Position numbers and translations under genes: made by a program. A DNA stretch of 8,159 nucleotides from Casp-actino8 sp040381935 (GTDB taxonomy: Bacteria > Actinomycetota > Acidimicrobiia > Acidimicrobiales > Ilumatobacteraceae). Location: assembly GCA_040381935.1 (NCBI GenBank), contig JBEIGJ010000088.1:1-8159 (forward strand), in the 5' to 3' direction. This document shows, piece by piece, positions 1 through 6,752 of the stretch (positions within the stretch are counted from its first letter, which is position 1; each line of letters starts with the position of its first letter). The notes under the pieces were generated by a model that saw only the letters and a list, made by a program, of their open reading frames with translations, was not told the DNA's origin and searched no databases.

Positions 1-234
1 GTCACGATAAAGAAACTGCATATCTTTTTTATCGAGCAAGGCCTGTTCCACGCGAATGCCGGCATTGAAGGTGCGGTCGAAAACATTGCCCGTTCGAACA
101 TTGCGCAATTTTGTGCGTACGAAAGCCGAACCTTTGCCGGGCTTGACATGTTGAAACTCGACCACTTGAAAAAGTCCATTGTCCAGTTCGAGGGTGATGC
201 CGTTCTTTAAGTCGTTGGTGGTGATGGCAGGCAT
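1..234 (-). CDS. efp: Elongation factor P, N-terminal part (runs off the left edge)
   Basis: EF-P binds ribosomes stalled on consecutive prolines, between the P and E sites, and promotes peptide-bond formation. The visible 78 residues begin MPAITTNDLKNG and cover the KOW-like domain I plus the start of the first OB domain, out of about 185-190 residues usual for the family. The loop KPGKGSAF (residues 31-38) carries Lys34, aligned with the tip lysine that is lysylated in E. coli and differently treated in other phyla. The modification state here cannot be told from the sequence. The ATG at 234-232 is supported by an AAGGA ribosome-binding site 6 nt upstream and by alignment with family N-termini. 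The gene starts inside the preceding peptidase gene, overlapping its last 28 nt. The C-terminal domains lie outside the window. Identification is very secure. Confidence 0.97.
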   Translation of the reverse strand, partial: MPAITTNDLKNGITLELDNGLFQVVEFQHVKPGKGSAFVRTKLRNVRTGNVFDRTFNAGIRVEQALLDKKDMQFLYRD

Positions 235-1352
235 GTTGGATCCTTGGGAGAGTTGGTGAGCAGGCGGAATCCGGTATCGGTGACGACCACGAGGTCCTCC
301 ACTCGGAAACCGCCGAAACCTCTACGATAGACCCCAGGTTCCACGGTCACGACGTCTCCGGGCTCCAAGATTGCTGTCGACACGTGATTCAAGAAGGGCT
401 CCTCGTGGATAGCAAGGCCCACACCATGTCCGGTTCCATGGGTGAAGAATTCCGCTAAACCCGCATCTTGCAGGACTTTTCTACACGCATGATCGATTTC
501 TTGTACTGGTGTTCCCGGGCCTACCAGCTCAATTCCAGCCTGTTGAGAACGTTCCACGGCGTCATAGATCTCGCGTTGTTCACTCGTCATCTCCCCGACG
601 ACAAAGGAACGGGTCATATCGGAGTGGTAGCCATCGACCAGTGCTCCGACGTCGATCACCACCGTATGTCCCTCCTCGATCATTGTCCGGGTGGGCCGAT
701 GATGAGGCCGGGCTGCGTTGTCTGGCCCACTGGCCACGATCGTCTCGTAGGAAGGACCATCAGCCCCTAACCTGCGCATGGCATATTCGATCTCATCGCG
801 AAAATCACGTTCAGAAATTCCAGAACCGAGAAGTGATCGACAATGCTCTAGTGCAGAGTCAGCGATCGAGGCAGCAGTAGCCATGAGATGTATTTCGCTG
901 GCGTCCTTACGACGGCGCAGGGCGTCCCATTGTTTGCCGGCGGGATGCATCTCGACTGATAACTCCTGTCGGAGGGCTTCATGCGATGACACCGTGAGAT
1001 CGCCTGACTGAAACCACAGCACCGCATCTTTGTCCACATGAGTAGCCGCCAGCCCGTGCAGACCCTGTCCGACACCGGTGATCAGAACTTCGAGTTCGAC
1101 GCCCGCCGCCTGTCCCTGGGCTCGCGCTTGGTCGGTATAACGGCCATCAGTGAGTAGACGCACATCCTTCTCATCCACCAAAAGCCAGCCATGTGAACCG
1201 GTGAAACCACTCAGCCAACGAATGTCCTCGCAACGAGTGATGAGTATCTGCACCCGCTGGCCCGTCTGGTCACGATGCGCTCGCAACAATGACTCGACCA
1301 TCTGTCGACGAGCCGAGAAATCTGGAGTCGGATGCGATTCGGCGATATTCAC
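207..1352 (-). CDS. Xaa-Pro peptidase, M24B family (aminopeptidase P / prolidase-like)
   Basis: This is a 381-residue cytosolic metallopeptidase predicted to cleave the bond between an N-terminal residue and proline. An N-terminal creatinase-like domain (about residues 15-145) precedes the pita-bread catalytic domain (about 150-365). The five dinuclear-metal ligands are all present: Asp234 (VIDVGA), Asp245 (HSDMTRS), His309 (HGTGHGVG), Glu338 (VEPGVY) and Glu352 (RVEDLV). His305 and His316 match accessory active-site histidines of the family. The GTG start at 1352-1350 overlaps the aroQ TGA by 4 nt and has GGAAG 7 nt upstream. Length is typical. Sequence alone does not separate aminopeptidase P (pepP) from prolidase (pepQ), so no symbol is given. 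Location next to efp is common in bacteria, linking two proteins that deal with proline. The last nine codons plus stop overlap efp, and the tail ends LPSPPTT. Confidence 0.93.
   Translation of the reverse strand: MNIAESHPTPDFSARRQMVESLLRAHRDQTGQRVQILITRCEDIRWLSGFTGSHGWLLVDEKDVRLLTDGRYTDQARAQGQAAGVELEVLITGVGQGLHGLAATHVDKDAVLWFQSGDLTVSSHEALRQELSVEMHPAGKQWDALRRRKDASEIHLMATAASIADSALEHCRSLLGSGISERDFRDEIEYAMRRLGADGPSYETIVASGPDNAARPHHRPTRTMIEEGHTVVIDVGALVDGYHSDMTRSFVVGEMTSEQREIYDAVERSQQAGIELVGPGTPVQEIDHACRKVLQDAGLAEFFTHGTGHGVGLAIHEEPFLNHVSTAILEPGDVVTVEPGVYRRGFGGFRVEDLVVVTDTGFRLLTNSPKDPTCLPSPPTT
241..245 (-). promoter_or_regulatory. Ribosome-binding site of efp
   Basis: Minus-strand AAGGA sits 6 nt before the efp ATG. 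It is among the best Shine-Dalgarno matches in the window and fixes the efp start. It lies inside the coding sequence of the upstream peptidase gene, so efp can recruit its own ribosomes in addition to any coupling. Confidence 0.8.
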
Positions 1353-1792
1353 TGCTCAGCTTCCAGCAGACGAGCCACCGCCGCCACCGCCAATTCGTAA
1401 CCGAGCATGCCAAAGCCGGCAATCGAACCCGATGCCGCGGGAGCGACAACACTGGTGTGGCGCCAGGGTTCGCGGGCATTGGGCTGGGAAATGTGCACTT
1501 CGATCACCGGACCGGAAAATGTCGCCAAAGCATCGTGGATGCTCCAGGCGTAGTGGGTCAGTGCCCCAGCGTTGATGATGATGGCTGCACAGGTTCCACG
1601 GGCCTCATGAATGGCATCCACGATGTCTCCTTCGTGATTGCTCTGCACATGCTCGACCGAGAGGCCCGAATCCTGGGCAACATCACGGACACGATCGACA
1701 TAATCGCCGAGCACAGCATGACCATAAATCTCGGGCTCGCGCTGACCAAGGAGATTCAGATTTGGTCCGTGAATCAAAAGGACGGTGGGCAC
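1349..1792 (-). CDS. aroQ: 3-Dehydroquinate dehydratase, type II
   Basis: This enzyme dehydrates 3-dehydroquinate to 3-dehydroshikimate, step 3 of the shikimate pathway, by the type II (trans-elimination) mechanism in a dodecameric enzyme. The protein is 147 residues and opens with a GTG codon read as (V/M)PTVLLIHGPNLNLLGQRE. Active-site residues align one for one with the Mycobacterium tuberculosis enzyme, offset by one: Asn11, Arg18, catalytic Tyr23, Asn74 (INAGA), Glu98 and His100 (EVHIS), and Arg111. The reading frame stays open upstream to 1930, but that extension overlaps aroB and has no family similarity. The GTG at 1792-1790 gives the normal family length and lies 22 nt after the aroB stop. 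The ribosome-binding site is weak, so re-initiation after aroB is likely. One deviation is Gln103 where the family motif is usually HLSN or HISN. Confidence 0.95.
   Translation of the reverse strand: MPTVLLIHGPNLNLLGQREPEIYGHAVLGDYVDRVRDVAQDSGLSVEHVQSNHEGDIVDAIHEARGTCAAIIINAGALTHYAWSIHDALATFSGPVIEVHISQPNAREPWRHTSVVAPAASGSIAGFGMLGYELAVAAVARLLEAEQ
1360..1364 (-). promoter_or_regulatory. Ribosome-binding site of the M24B peptidase gene
   Basis: Minus-strand GGAAG lies 7 nt before a GTG codon that overlaps the aroQ stop as GTGA. It lies within the last codons of aroQ and supports the GTG start over later candidates. Confidence 0.55.
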
Positions 1793-1814
1793 ACCCGCAA
1801 CGCTACAACCCCGA

Positions 1815-2891
1815 TCACTGCGACTTGAGCCCTTTATCGAGCGGCCCCGAGGCCAAAAACGACTCGAGTGTCGCCGATACCAGTTCGGGGTCAACTCCCG
1901 ATACAACGTCGAGACCTGCGGAGGAATCAAGAATGAAGGTCAAACCATCGAGCGCCTTTTTGTCTTTGCTCATCACCTTCACCAGATCATCAACTGACAT
2001 GGTCCGCTCCGGGCGGGTGGCCAAACCATAGATCTGGCCAACTACCCGTTCGTGATACTCCACCCGAGCGGCATCAATTCGTCCTAAGGCGTGGGCCAAA
2101 TGGGAAGCGAAGAGCAAGCCAATCGCTACGGCTTCACCGTGTGCCAGGTCATGACCACCCACGGTCTCCAAAGCGTGAGCCAGAGTGTGGCCGTAATTGA
2201 GAAGCGCACGCCGGCCACCCTCCCGTTCGTCCTCGGAAACGATGTCGGCCTTGATGGCGACGCAGGCTGCTATCCGTTCATCAAGGGGCAGGGCCAGGAG
2301 ATCTTCGCCCGTCAAGAAGTGATATTTGGCGATCTCTCCTAGACCGCAACGCCGTTCACGTTCCGGCAATGTGTCAAGTGCGTCGAGATCGCAGATGACG
2401 GCCCTCGGCTGCCAAAAGGCGCCGACCAGATTCTTCCCCTCCGGAAGATTCACCGCTGTCTTGCCGCCAATGGCTGCATCGACCATGGCCAACAGTGTGG
2501 TGGCAACATGAATGACCGACGTGCCGCGGTGCCAAAGAGCAGCGGCAAAGCCTGCTACATCGCAAACCAGCCCGCCACCCACGGCCACAACCAGATCCTG
2601 TCGAGTGATCCCGTGCTGCGCGAATTTTCGGCACAGGTCTTCCACAGTGGACATTGATTTACCGTGTTCATCTTCGGCGATGAAGACCACGTTCGATGCA
2701 ATCCCCTGGGCATGAGCTTGGCTCTCAATACTGGCCAACAACGACGTCACCGGAATGGAGCGTTGCGTCACGATGATCAACCGCCGAACGCTTGCGGGCA
2801 ATGTGGATCCAAAGTTGCTGATCGCGCCATGACCGACGTGCACTTCGTAGGAACGCTCACCAAGCAGAACGGGGACCAGATGAATCGTCAT
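1815..2891 (-). CDS. aroB: 3-Dehydroquinate synthase
   Basis: This enzyme converts DAHP to 3-dehydroquinate (step 2 of the shikimate pathway) using NAD+ and a divalent metal, usually zinc or cobalt. The 358 residues match the normal length. An N-terminal Rossmann-type part holds the nucleotide motif GGGLVCD (105-111) and the long conserved block TTLLAMVDAAIGGKTAVN (131-148). The C-terminal helical part supplies the metal ligands Glu186 (GLGEIAKY), His235 (NYGHT) and His251 (AHGEAV). DKK at 310-312 is the conserved active-site DKK. Residue 110 is Cys in a place that is most often Gly (GGGVIGD). The ATG at 2891-2889 overlaps the aroK stop as ATGA, with GGGAG 4 nt upstream. 2-Deoxy-scyllo-inosose synthase and other sugar-phosphate cyclases share the fold, but the location among aro genes and the motif set favour AroB. 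Confidence 0.96.
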   Translation of the reverse strand: MTIHLVPVLLGERSYEVHVGHGAISNFGSTLPASVRRLIIVTQRSIPVTSLLASIESQAHAQGIASNVVFIAEDEHGKSMSTVEDLCRKFAQHGITRQDLVVAVGGGLVCDVAGFAAALWHRGTSVIHVATTLLAMVDAAIGGKTAVNLPEGKNLVGAFWQPRAVICDLDALDTLPERERRCGLGEIAKYHFLTGEDLLALPLDERIAACVAIKADIVSEDEREGGRRALLNYGHTLAHALETVGGHDLAHGEAVAIGLLFASHLAHALGRIDAARVEYHERVVGQIYGLATRPERTMSVDDLVKVMSKDKKALDGLTFILDSSAGLDVVSGVDPELVSATLESFLASGPLDKGLKSQ

Positions 2892-3469
2892 GACTCTCCC
2901 ATCGTTGGCTGACCTGACGGCCGACCTGAACTGAACGCGGCTGCCATCGTTGCCACTACGTCATCTTGACTACGTCCATTCACGACCACGACTGTGGTTG
3001 CAACCTCGCTATACCACTGGTGGCGTTCATCCAAAAGGGCCGATAATCGTTCTACCGGATCACCATCGGCCAATGGGCGGTGGCCTTGTTGACGTTTCGA
3101 TCGGGCACCGACTCGTCGCGCCAACTCTTCGACCGAGGCCTGTAGCCAAATGACATCGTCAGCATCAGCAAGGGCCTGCCGATTGGCCGCCCGCACGACG
3201 ACACCACCTCCGGCCGCAATCACTAACGATCCCGGTTCGGCTAAGGCTCGGCGCAGTTCATCTTGTTCCAGATCCCGGAAAGCCTGTTCGCCGTCAGTGC
3301 CAAAAATTTCACGGATGCTACGACCCGCACGATGTTCGATACTTTCATCCAAGTCAATGAACGGGTAGTTCAAGCACTGGGCAAGACGTCGACCCGTCGA
3401 ACTCTTACCCGATCCCATCATGCCAATGAGCACGATCTTGCGGGGCTTGGACTCGCTGCTGTTGTCCAT
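2888..3469 (-). CDS. aroK: Shikimate kinase
   Basis: This enzyme transfers the ATP gamma-phosphate to shikimate, giving shikimate 3-phosphate (step 5). It is a P-loop NMP-kinase fold protein of 193 residues, slightly longer than the usual 165-180 because of an N-terminal leader (residues 1-9) and a polar tail (about 179-193). Walker A is GMMGSGKSS (16-24). Shikimate-contacting residues are Asp41 (IDLDESIE), Arg65 (AFRDLE) and the Gly87-Gly89 loop (AAGGGVV). The mobile lid carries Arg131 (HRPLAD), and Arg149 (DERHQWY) matches the family substrate-binding arginine. The ATG at 3469-3467 is 18 nt after the aroC stop with only a weak ribosome-binding site. The end overlaps aroB by 4 nt. The aroK-aroB pairing is widespread in bacteria. 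Confidence 0.96.
   Translation of the reverse strand: MDNSSESKPRKIVLIGMMGSGKSSTGRRLAQCLNYPFIDLDESIEHRAGRSIREIFGTDGEQAFRDLEQDELRRALAEPGSLVIAAGGGVVVRAANRQALADADDVIWLQASVEELARRVGARSKRQQGHRPLADGDPVERLSALLDERHQWYSEVATTVVVVNGRSQDDVVATMAAAFSSGRPSGQPTMGES
2896..2900 (-). promoter_or_regulatory. Ribosome-binding site of aroB
   Basis: Minus-strand GGGAG lies 4 nt before the aroB ATG, inside the last codons of aroK. Together with the ATGA stop/start overlap it fixes the aroB start and indicates coupled translation. Confidence 0.65.
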
Positions 3470-3487
3470 ATTCAGACTGATCTCACA

Positions 3488-4648
3488 TCACAGACGCGAA
3501 ACACTGTGGGTGGAATTGCGCACGAACTCCTTAACGGAGTCACCGCCGAATTTCCGCTGGGCCTCTTGGGCCAAAACGAAGGCCACCATGGTCTCAGCCA
3601 CAACTCCCATAGCGGGTACAGCGGTGACATCGGTTCGTTCTTTGAACGACACTCCCGATTCCTTGGTGATGACATCGACGGTAGGAAGCGTCGGCCGGTT
3701 GAGAGTCGCCAATGGCTTCATCGCAGCCCGTACCACCAGCAATTCTCCGGTTGTGATCCCACCTTCGGTTCCCCCGGCCAATGTGCCCTGGCGAACGAAG
3801 GACTGCCCAGACTCATCCCACTGAATGGGGTCGTGAGCTGCACTACCACGGCGCCCGGCGACGTCAAATCCATCACCGATCTCCACCCCTTTGACCGCCT
3901 GAATGCTCATCACTGATTGCGCTAATAAGGCATCGATCTTGCGATCCCAATGCACATGACTGCCCAGGCCAATAGGCACTCCGTAGCCGAGAACCTCAAC
4001 CACTCCCCCGAGCGAATCACCAACCTTGGCCACGGCTTCGATCTCGGCCACCATACGCTCGGTCGATCCGGAGTCGAAGCAACGCACCGCAGATTCATCG
4101 ACCGTGTTCAGATCACCGGGCAGCGGACGATTTTCCGTTCCACTGCGAACCGATCCCATTTGGATGACATGGGAAATGACTTCGGTGCCGATAGTCCGCA
4201 ATAAAGCCTTGGCCAAAGCTCCGCCGGCGACGCGGGCGGCCGTCTCCCGGGCACTGGCCCGCTCCAAGACATCGCGAGCGTCAGTGAATCCGTACTTCTG
4301 CATACCCGCTAGATCGGCATGGCCGGGACGAACCCGCGTCAAAGGTGATTCGGTCTGGCCCGGGGCGGGATCCATCTCGCGATGCCATTTATCGGAGCGG
4401 AACCATTCGGAGTTCTTGATTTCGATCGCCACTGGTGATCCCAAGGTGCGTCCATGCCGAACACCCCCGATCAGAGTCACCTCATCGGCTTCGAAGCGTT
4501 GTCGCGGTCCGCGTCCGTAGCCCAATCGACGACGCGCCAGTTCAGCCTGGATATCTTCGACGGTGATGGCCAACCCCGCGGGTAGGCCTTCGACCACGAC
4601 CACCAAGGCCTGACCATGAGATTCACCGGCGGTGAGATAGCGCAACAT
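3488..4648 (-). CDS. aroC: Chorismate synthase
   Basis: This enzyme makes chorismate from EPSP by 1,4-elimination of phosphate (step 7), using reduced FMN. The 386-residue length is typical. It begins MLRYLTAGESHG, the usual family N-terminus, and carries catalytic His11 (GESHG) and His110 (RPGHADL). Other conserved blocks are GYGRGPRQ (43-50), the ARETAARVAGGA stretch (133-144), KGVEIGDGF (253-261) with AGRRGSAAHD (264-273), GGTEGGITTGE (292-302) and RTDVTAVPAMGVVAE (338-352). The frame is open upstream to 4738, inside aroE, but that extension has no family similarity, so the ATG at 4648-4646 is chosen. It follows the aroE stop by 22 nt and has no clear Shine-Dalgarno sequence, suggesting re-initiation by ribosomes leaving aroE. 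Chorismate is the branch point for Phe, Tyr, Trp, folate and quinones. Confidence 0.97.
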   Translation of the reverse strand: MLRYLTAGESHGQALVVVVEGLPAGLAITVEDIQAELARRRLGYGRGPRQRFEADEVTLIGGVRHGRTLGSPVAIEIKNSEWFRSDKWHREMDPAPGQTESPLTRVRPGHADLAGMQKYGFTDARDVLERASARETAARVAGGALAKALLRTIGTEVISHVIQMGSVRSGTENRPLPGDLNTVDESAVRCFDSGSTERMVAEIEAVAKVGDSLGGVVEVLGYGVPIGLGSHVHWDRKIDALLAQSVMSIQAVKGVEIGDGFDVAGRRGSAAHDPIQWDESGQSFVRQGTLAGGTEGGITTGELLVVRAAMKPLATLNRPTLPTVDVITKESGVSFKERTDVTAVPAMGVVAETMVAFVLAQEAQRKFGGDSVKEFVRNSTHSVSRL

Positions 4649-4670
4649 CGGTTCGCAGGCTACCGGCGGC

Positions 4671-5552
4671 TCACTGCGGAGCCTGGGAGGTCGACCCATC
4701 GAGGGCCGCTCGAGCCGCCCGAGCCATGGCCTGGACATCGGGAAATTGGCCGGTCCAGAGTTGTTGTTGTAGGGCCGCCTGATGGATCAACATGCCCAAA
4801 CCATCAACGGTGGTGCAACCCACGGCAGCCGCACAATGGAGCAAGGCCGTCTCTAGCGGGTGGTAAACCAAGTCCACCACCACCTGATCGGGGCGCAATA
4901 GGGCCGGATCGAAAGGGATCGCAGTCGAGTCCGTGGCCGGCTGACCCATACCGATACTGGTGGCGTTGATGATGAGATCGCCACGTTGCATCGCGGCTGC
5001 TACCGCAGCCTGATCATTAGTGGACTGGGCCGCACATCGATCAGGCGCATAGTCGCAGATGACGAGCGCCGCGGCCAGAGTGCGATTGACGATGTCGAGA
5101 TGAGCACAACCATGACGGAGCAAGGCATCGGCGACCGATCGCGCCGCCCCGCCCGCTCCGAACATCACCACCGATCGCTCGGCGGGTGAAATCCCAACGG
5201 CCTGCAGTGAGGACACCAGACCATCGCCGTCGGTGCTCTCACCAGTGATTCGACCATCAATGCCCAGGGACAAGGTGTTGACACTCATCAGACGGCGCGC
5301 CTGCGGACTGATTTCGTCCACCAGGTGAGCCATATCGGTTTTGTGGGGCATGGTTACGCTCAACCCTCGAATCCCCAACGCCCGCATCCCCACCAAACAT
5401 TCTTGGGCGCGATTTGGTGCCAAATCGAGGGCGATATATACCCAATCAACGCCAAGTGAGGCAAAACCGGCATTGTGAATGACCGGGGACAGACTGTGAG
5501 TCACCGGATGACCGATAACACCAGCAACAGAAGTGCGCGCGGTGATATTCAT
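4671..5552 (-). CDS. aroE: Shikimate dehydrogenase (NADP+)
   Basis: This enzyme reduces 3-dehydroshikimate to shikimate (step 4). The 293 residues form an N-terminal substrate domain (about 1-115) and a Rossmann NADP domain (about 120-250). Substrate contacts visible are Ser20 and Ser22 (THSLSP), catalytic Lys71 (VTMPHKT), Asn92 (SVNTL) and catalytic Asp108 (ESTDGDG). The nucleotide loop is GAGGAARS (132-139). NRT (156-158) is the usual NADP-selecting motif, which argues against the NAD-preferring YdiB or quinate dehydrogenase types. NATSIGM (196-202), DLVYHP (227-232) and Gln258 (LIHQAAL) complete the signature. The ATG at 5552-5550 has AGGGA 4 nt upstream and lies 24 nt after the mltG stop. 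It is the first aro gene of the run and the only start in the run, apart from aroB, with a strong ribosome-binding site. Confidence 0.96.
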   Translation of the reverse strand: MNITARTSVAGVIGHPVTHSLSPVIHNAGFASLGVDWVYIALDLAPNRAQECLVGMRALGIRGLSVTMPHKTDMAHLVDEISPQARRLMSVNTLSLGIDGRITGESTDGDGLVSSLQAVGISPAERSVVMFGAGGAARSVADALLRHGCAHLDIVNRTLAAALVICDYAPDRCAAQSTNDQAAVAAAMQRGDLIINATSIGMGQPATDSTAIPFDPALLRPDQVVVDLVYHPLETALLHCAAAVGCTTVDGLGMLIHQAALQQQLWTGQFPDVQAMARAARAALDGSTSQAPQ

Positions 5553-5556
5553 GTTG

Positions 5557-5561
5557 TCCCT
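5557..5561 (-). promoter_or_regulatory. Ribosome-binding site of aroE
   Basis: Minus-strand AGGGA lies 4 nt before the aroE ATG within the 24-nt gap after mltG. No promoter-like hexamers are evident in so short a gap, so aroE probably shares the upstream transcript. Confidence 0.6.
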
Positions 5562-5576
5562 GTGATCGACGTCAAC

Positions 5577-6752
5577 TCACAGCACTCCGGCAGCAATGGC
5601 TTTTTCAATATTGGCCTCATGTTGTTCGAAGGTCACGGCAAAATCGTGTCGTCCGTCTTTGTCGGCCAACACATAGTAAAGGTAGAGACATGGTGTGCTG
5701 CCGGAAATTCCACTGCACAAGGGGTCACCAGATGACGGGTTCGCTATCGGAGCCAGAGCGGCAGCAATCGAAGCCCTGCCGGGGTTGGCAATCGGCGTCG
5801 GAGGCAAACCTTTGTACAGGTAGGTATTGAAAGGACTGTCAATCTCTCGCAATTCCGAAAACGGTCGCTGACGATCTTGTCCGTAGTACAGGGTTGCATC
5901 CACCTGCAGGGGCATATCCAAGAAAAGCCGGTTGTAAATGACTCGAGCGATCTTGGCGCGGTCATCGGCAATCTTGGCTTCTCGCTCGATGATCGAAGCG
6001 ACAATTAGCACTTGATACGGCGTGTATCCCACCAGGTTTTGTGCATCATCGAGTCCTTCTTGACGCCCCACCCGTTCCATCAATCGAACCATTCGTTGCA
6101 CCACTTGAGCGGGAGTCTCATCGCCAGCGACGAAATACGTATCGGGAAAGAGCAAGCCTTCGAGAGAGGTGATGCCTTCAGGTTGATACGCCGAACGCAC
6201 CGCAGATTCGACCCCGGATTTCCCGCCAGCTTTTTCGATGAATGCTGCGGCCGTAATCGAATTCGAGGTTTCAGCCAAACGTTCAGCCATTTGCTCGAGA
6301 GTGAAGCCTTCGGGAAACGTAACACGGGTCAATGTCTCATTTGGTGGCGTACGCAACACGCGCAAAATATTGCCCAGATGGTCACGAGAGCGCACGGTGT
6401 AGAACCCCGGAACGATCTCGAGCCCGCCTTCTTGGCTGACATATTGACGGAATACTCCATCATCCACAATGACCCCGCTCTGTTCGAGGCGACGGCTAAT
6501 GGTTTCCAAATCATCATTCTTCGTCACGGTGAAAACCGTGGCCACAGCGGCGATTCCGGGAGGGTTGATCTGTCGGAGGTACCAGTACATGTAGGCCCCA
6601 TAGGAAACAATGCCAACGGCTACCGCCGCAACAGCCAGTCGACCCGCCCAGATCAACACGCGGCGAACAACCGAGCTCTCAACACGTACTGACGGCAACA
6701 CCCGATACGGATCCGTCTCATCGTCGAGCCCTAGATCGTTGCGATTCGTCAT
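5577..6752 (-). CDS. mltG: Endolytic transglycosylase MltG (YceG-like)
   Basis: This enzyme cleaves nascent peptidoglycan strands within the chain, leaving 1,6-anhydro-MurNAc ends and limiting glycan length during wall synthesis. The 391 residues show a short acidic cytoplasmic tail (1-30), one transmembrane helix (about 31-58, from VLIWAGRLAVAAVAVG to YMYWYL) and an extracytoplasmic YceG domain. The first part (about 70-140) is LysM-like. The catalytic part contains EGLLFPDTY (198-206), Glu256 (ASIIERE), which aligns with catalytic Glu218 of E. coli MltG, and the conserved SPFNTYLYKGLPPTPIANPG (306-325). Compared with E. coli, roughly 15 extra residues with Cys346 and Cys355 lie just before the conserved YLYYV strand. 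The ATG overlaps the ruvX stop by 4 nt and has GGAG 7 nt upstream. The ruvX-mltG-aroE order is common in Gram-positive lineages. Confidence 0.95.
   Translation of the reverse strand: MTNRNDLGLDDETDPYRVLPSVRVESSVVRRVLIWAGRLAVAAVAVGIVSYGAYMYWYLRQINPPGIAAVATVFTVTKNDDLETISRRLEQSGVIVDDGVFRQYVSQEGGLEIVPGFYTVRSRDHLGNILRVLRTPPNETLTRVTFPEGFTLEQMAERLAETSNSITAAAFIEKAGGKSGVESAVRSAYQPEGITSLEGLLFPDTYFVAGDETPAQVVQRMVRLMERVGRQEGLDDAQNLVGYTPYQVLIVASIIEREAKIADDRAKIARVIYNRLFLDMPLQVDATLYYGQDRQRPFSELREIDSPFNTYLYKGLPPTPIANPGRASIAAALAPIANPSSGDPLCSGISGSTPCLYLYYVLADKDGRHDFAVTFEQHEANIEKAIAAGVL

Noticed and set aside
1372..1392. Short GCC/ACC-rich trinucleotide run, resembling a microsatellite
   Set aside because: It encodes the Ala/Val-rich C-terminal helix of AroQ (AVAAVA). 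The repetition is explained by amino-acid composition.
1289..1828. 179-residue plus-strand open frame opposite aroQ and the peptidase start
   Set aside because: It is a shadow of aroQ, with no family similarity and no ribosome-binding context.
1793..1930. Upstream extension of aroQ to a TTG codon inside aroB
   Set aside because: It would add 46 residues of unrelated, Arg/Ser-rich sequence overlapping aroB. The GTG at 1792 gives the normal 147-residue enzyme with catalytic residues in register.
3263..3916. 217-residue plus-strand open frame opposite aroK and aroC
   Set aside because: It spans the aroC/aroK junction on the opposite strand, has no recognisable motif, and its existence is explained by codon bias of the real genes.
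4649..4738. Upstream extension of aroC to a start inside aroE
   Set aside because: The extra 30 residues have no similarity to chorismate synthases, while MLRYLTAGESHG is the usual N-terminus.
5553..5576. Possible promoter or terminator between mltG and aroE
   Set aside because: The gap is 24 nt, with no hairpin followed by a T-run and no pair of promoter hexamers; only a ribosome-binding site is supported.
6012..6692. 226-residue plus-strand open frame opposite mltG
   Set aside because: It lies wholly antisense to the well-supported mltG. Its translation shows no family motif or domain pattern, and long antisense frames are expected in GC-rich coding DNA.
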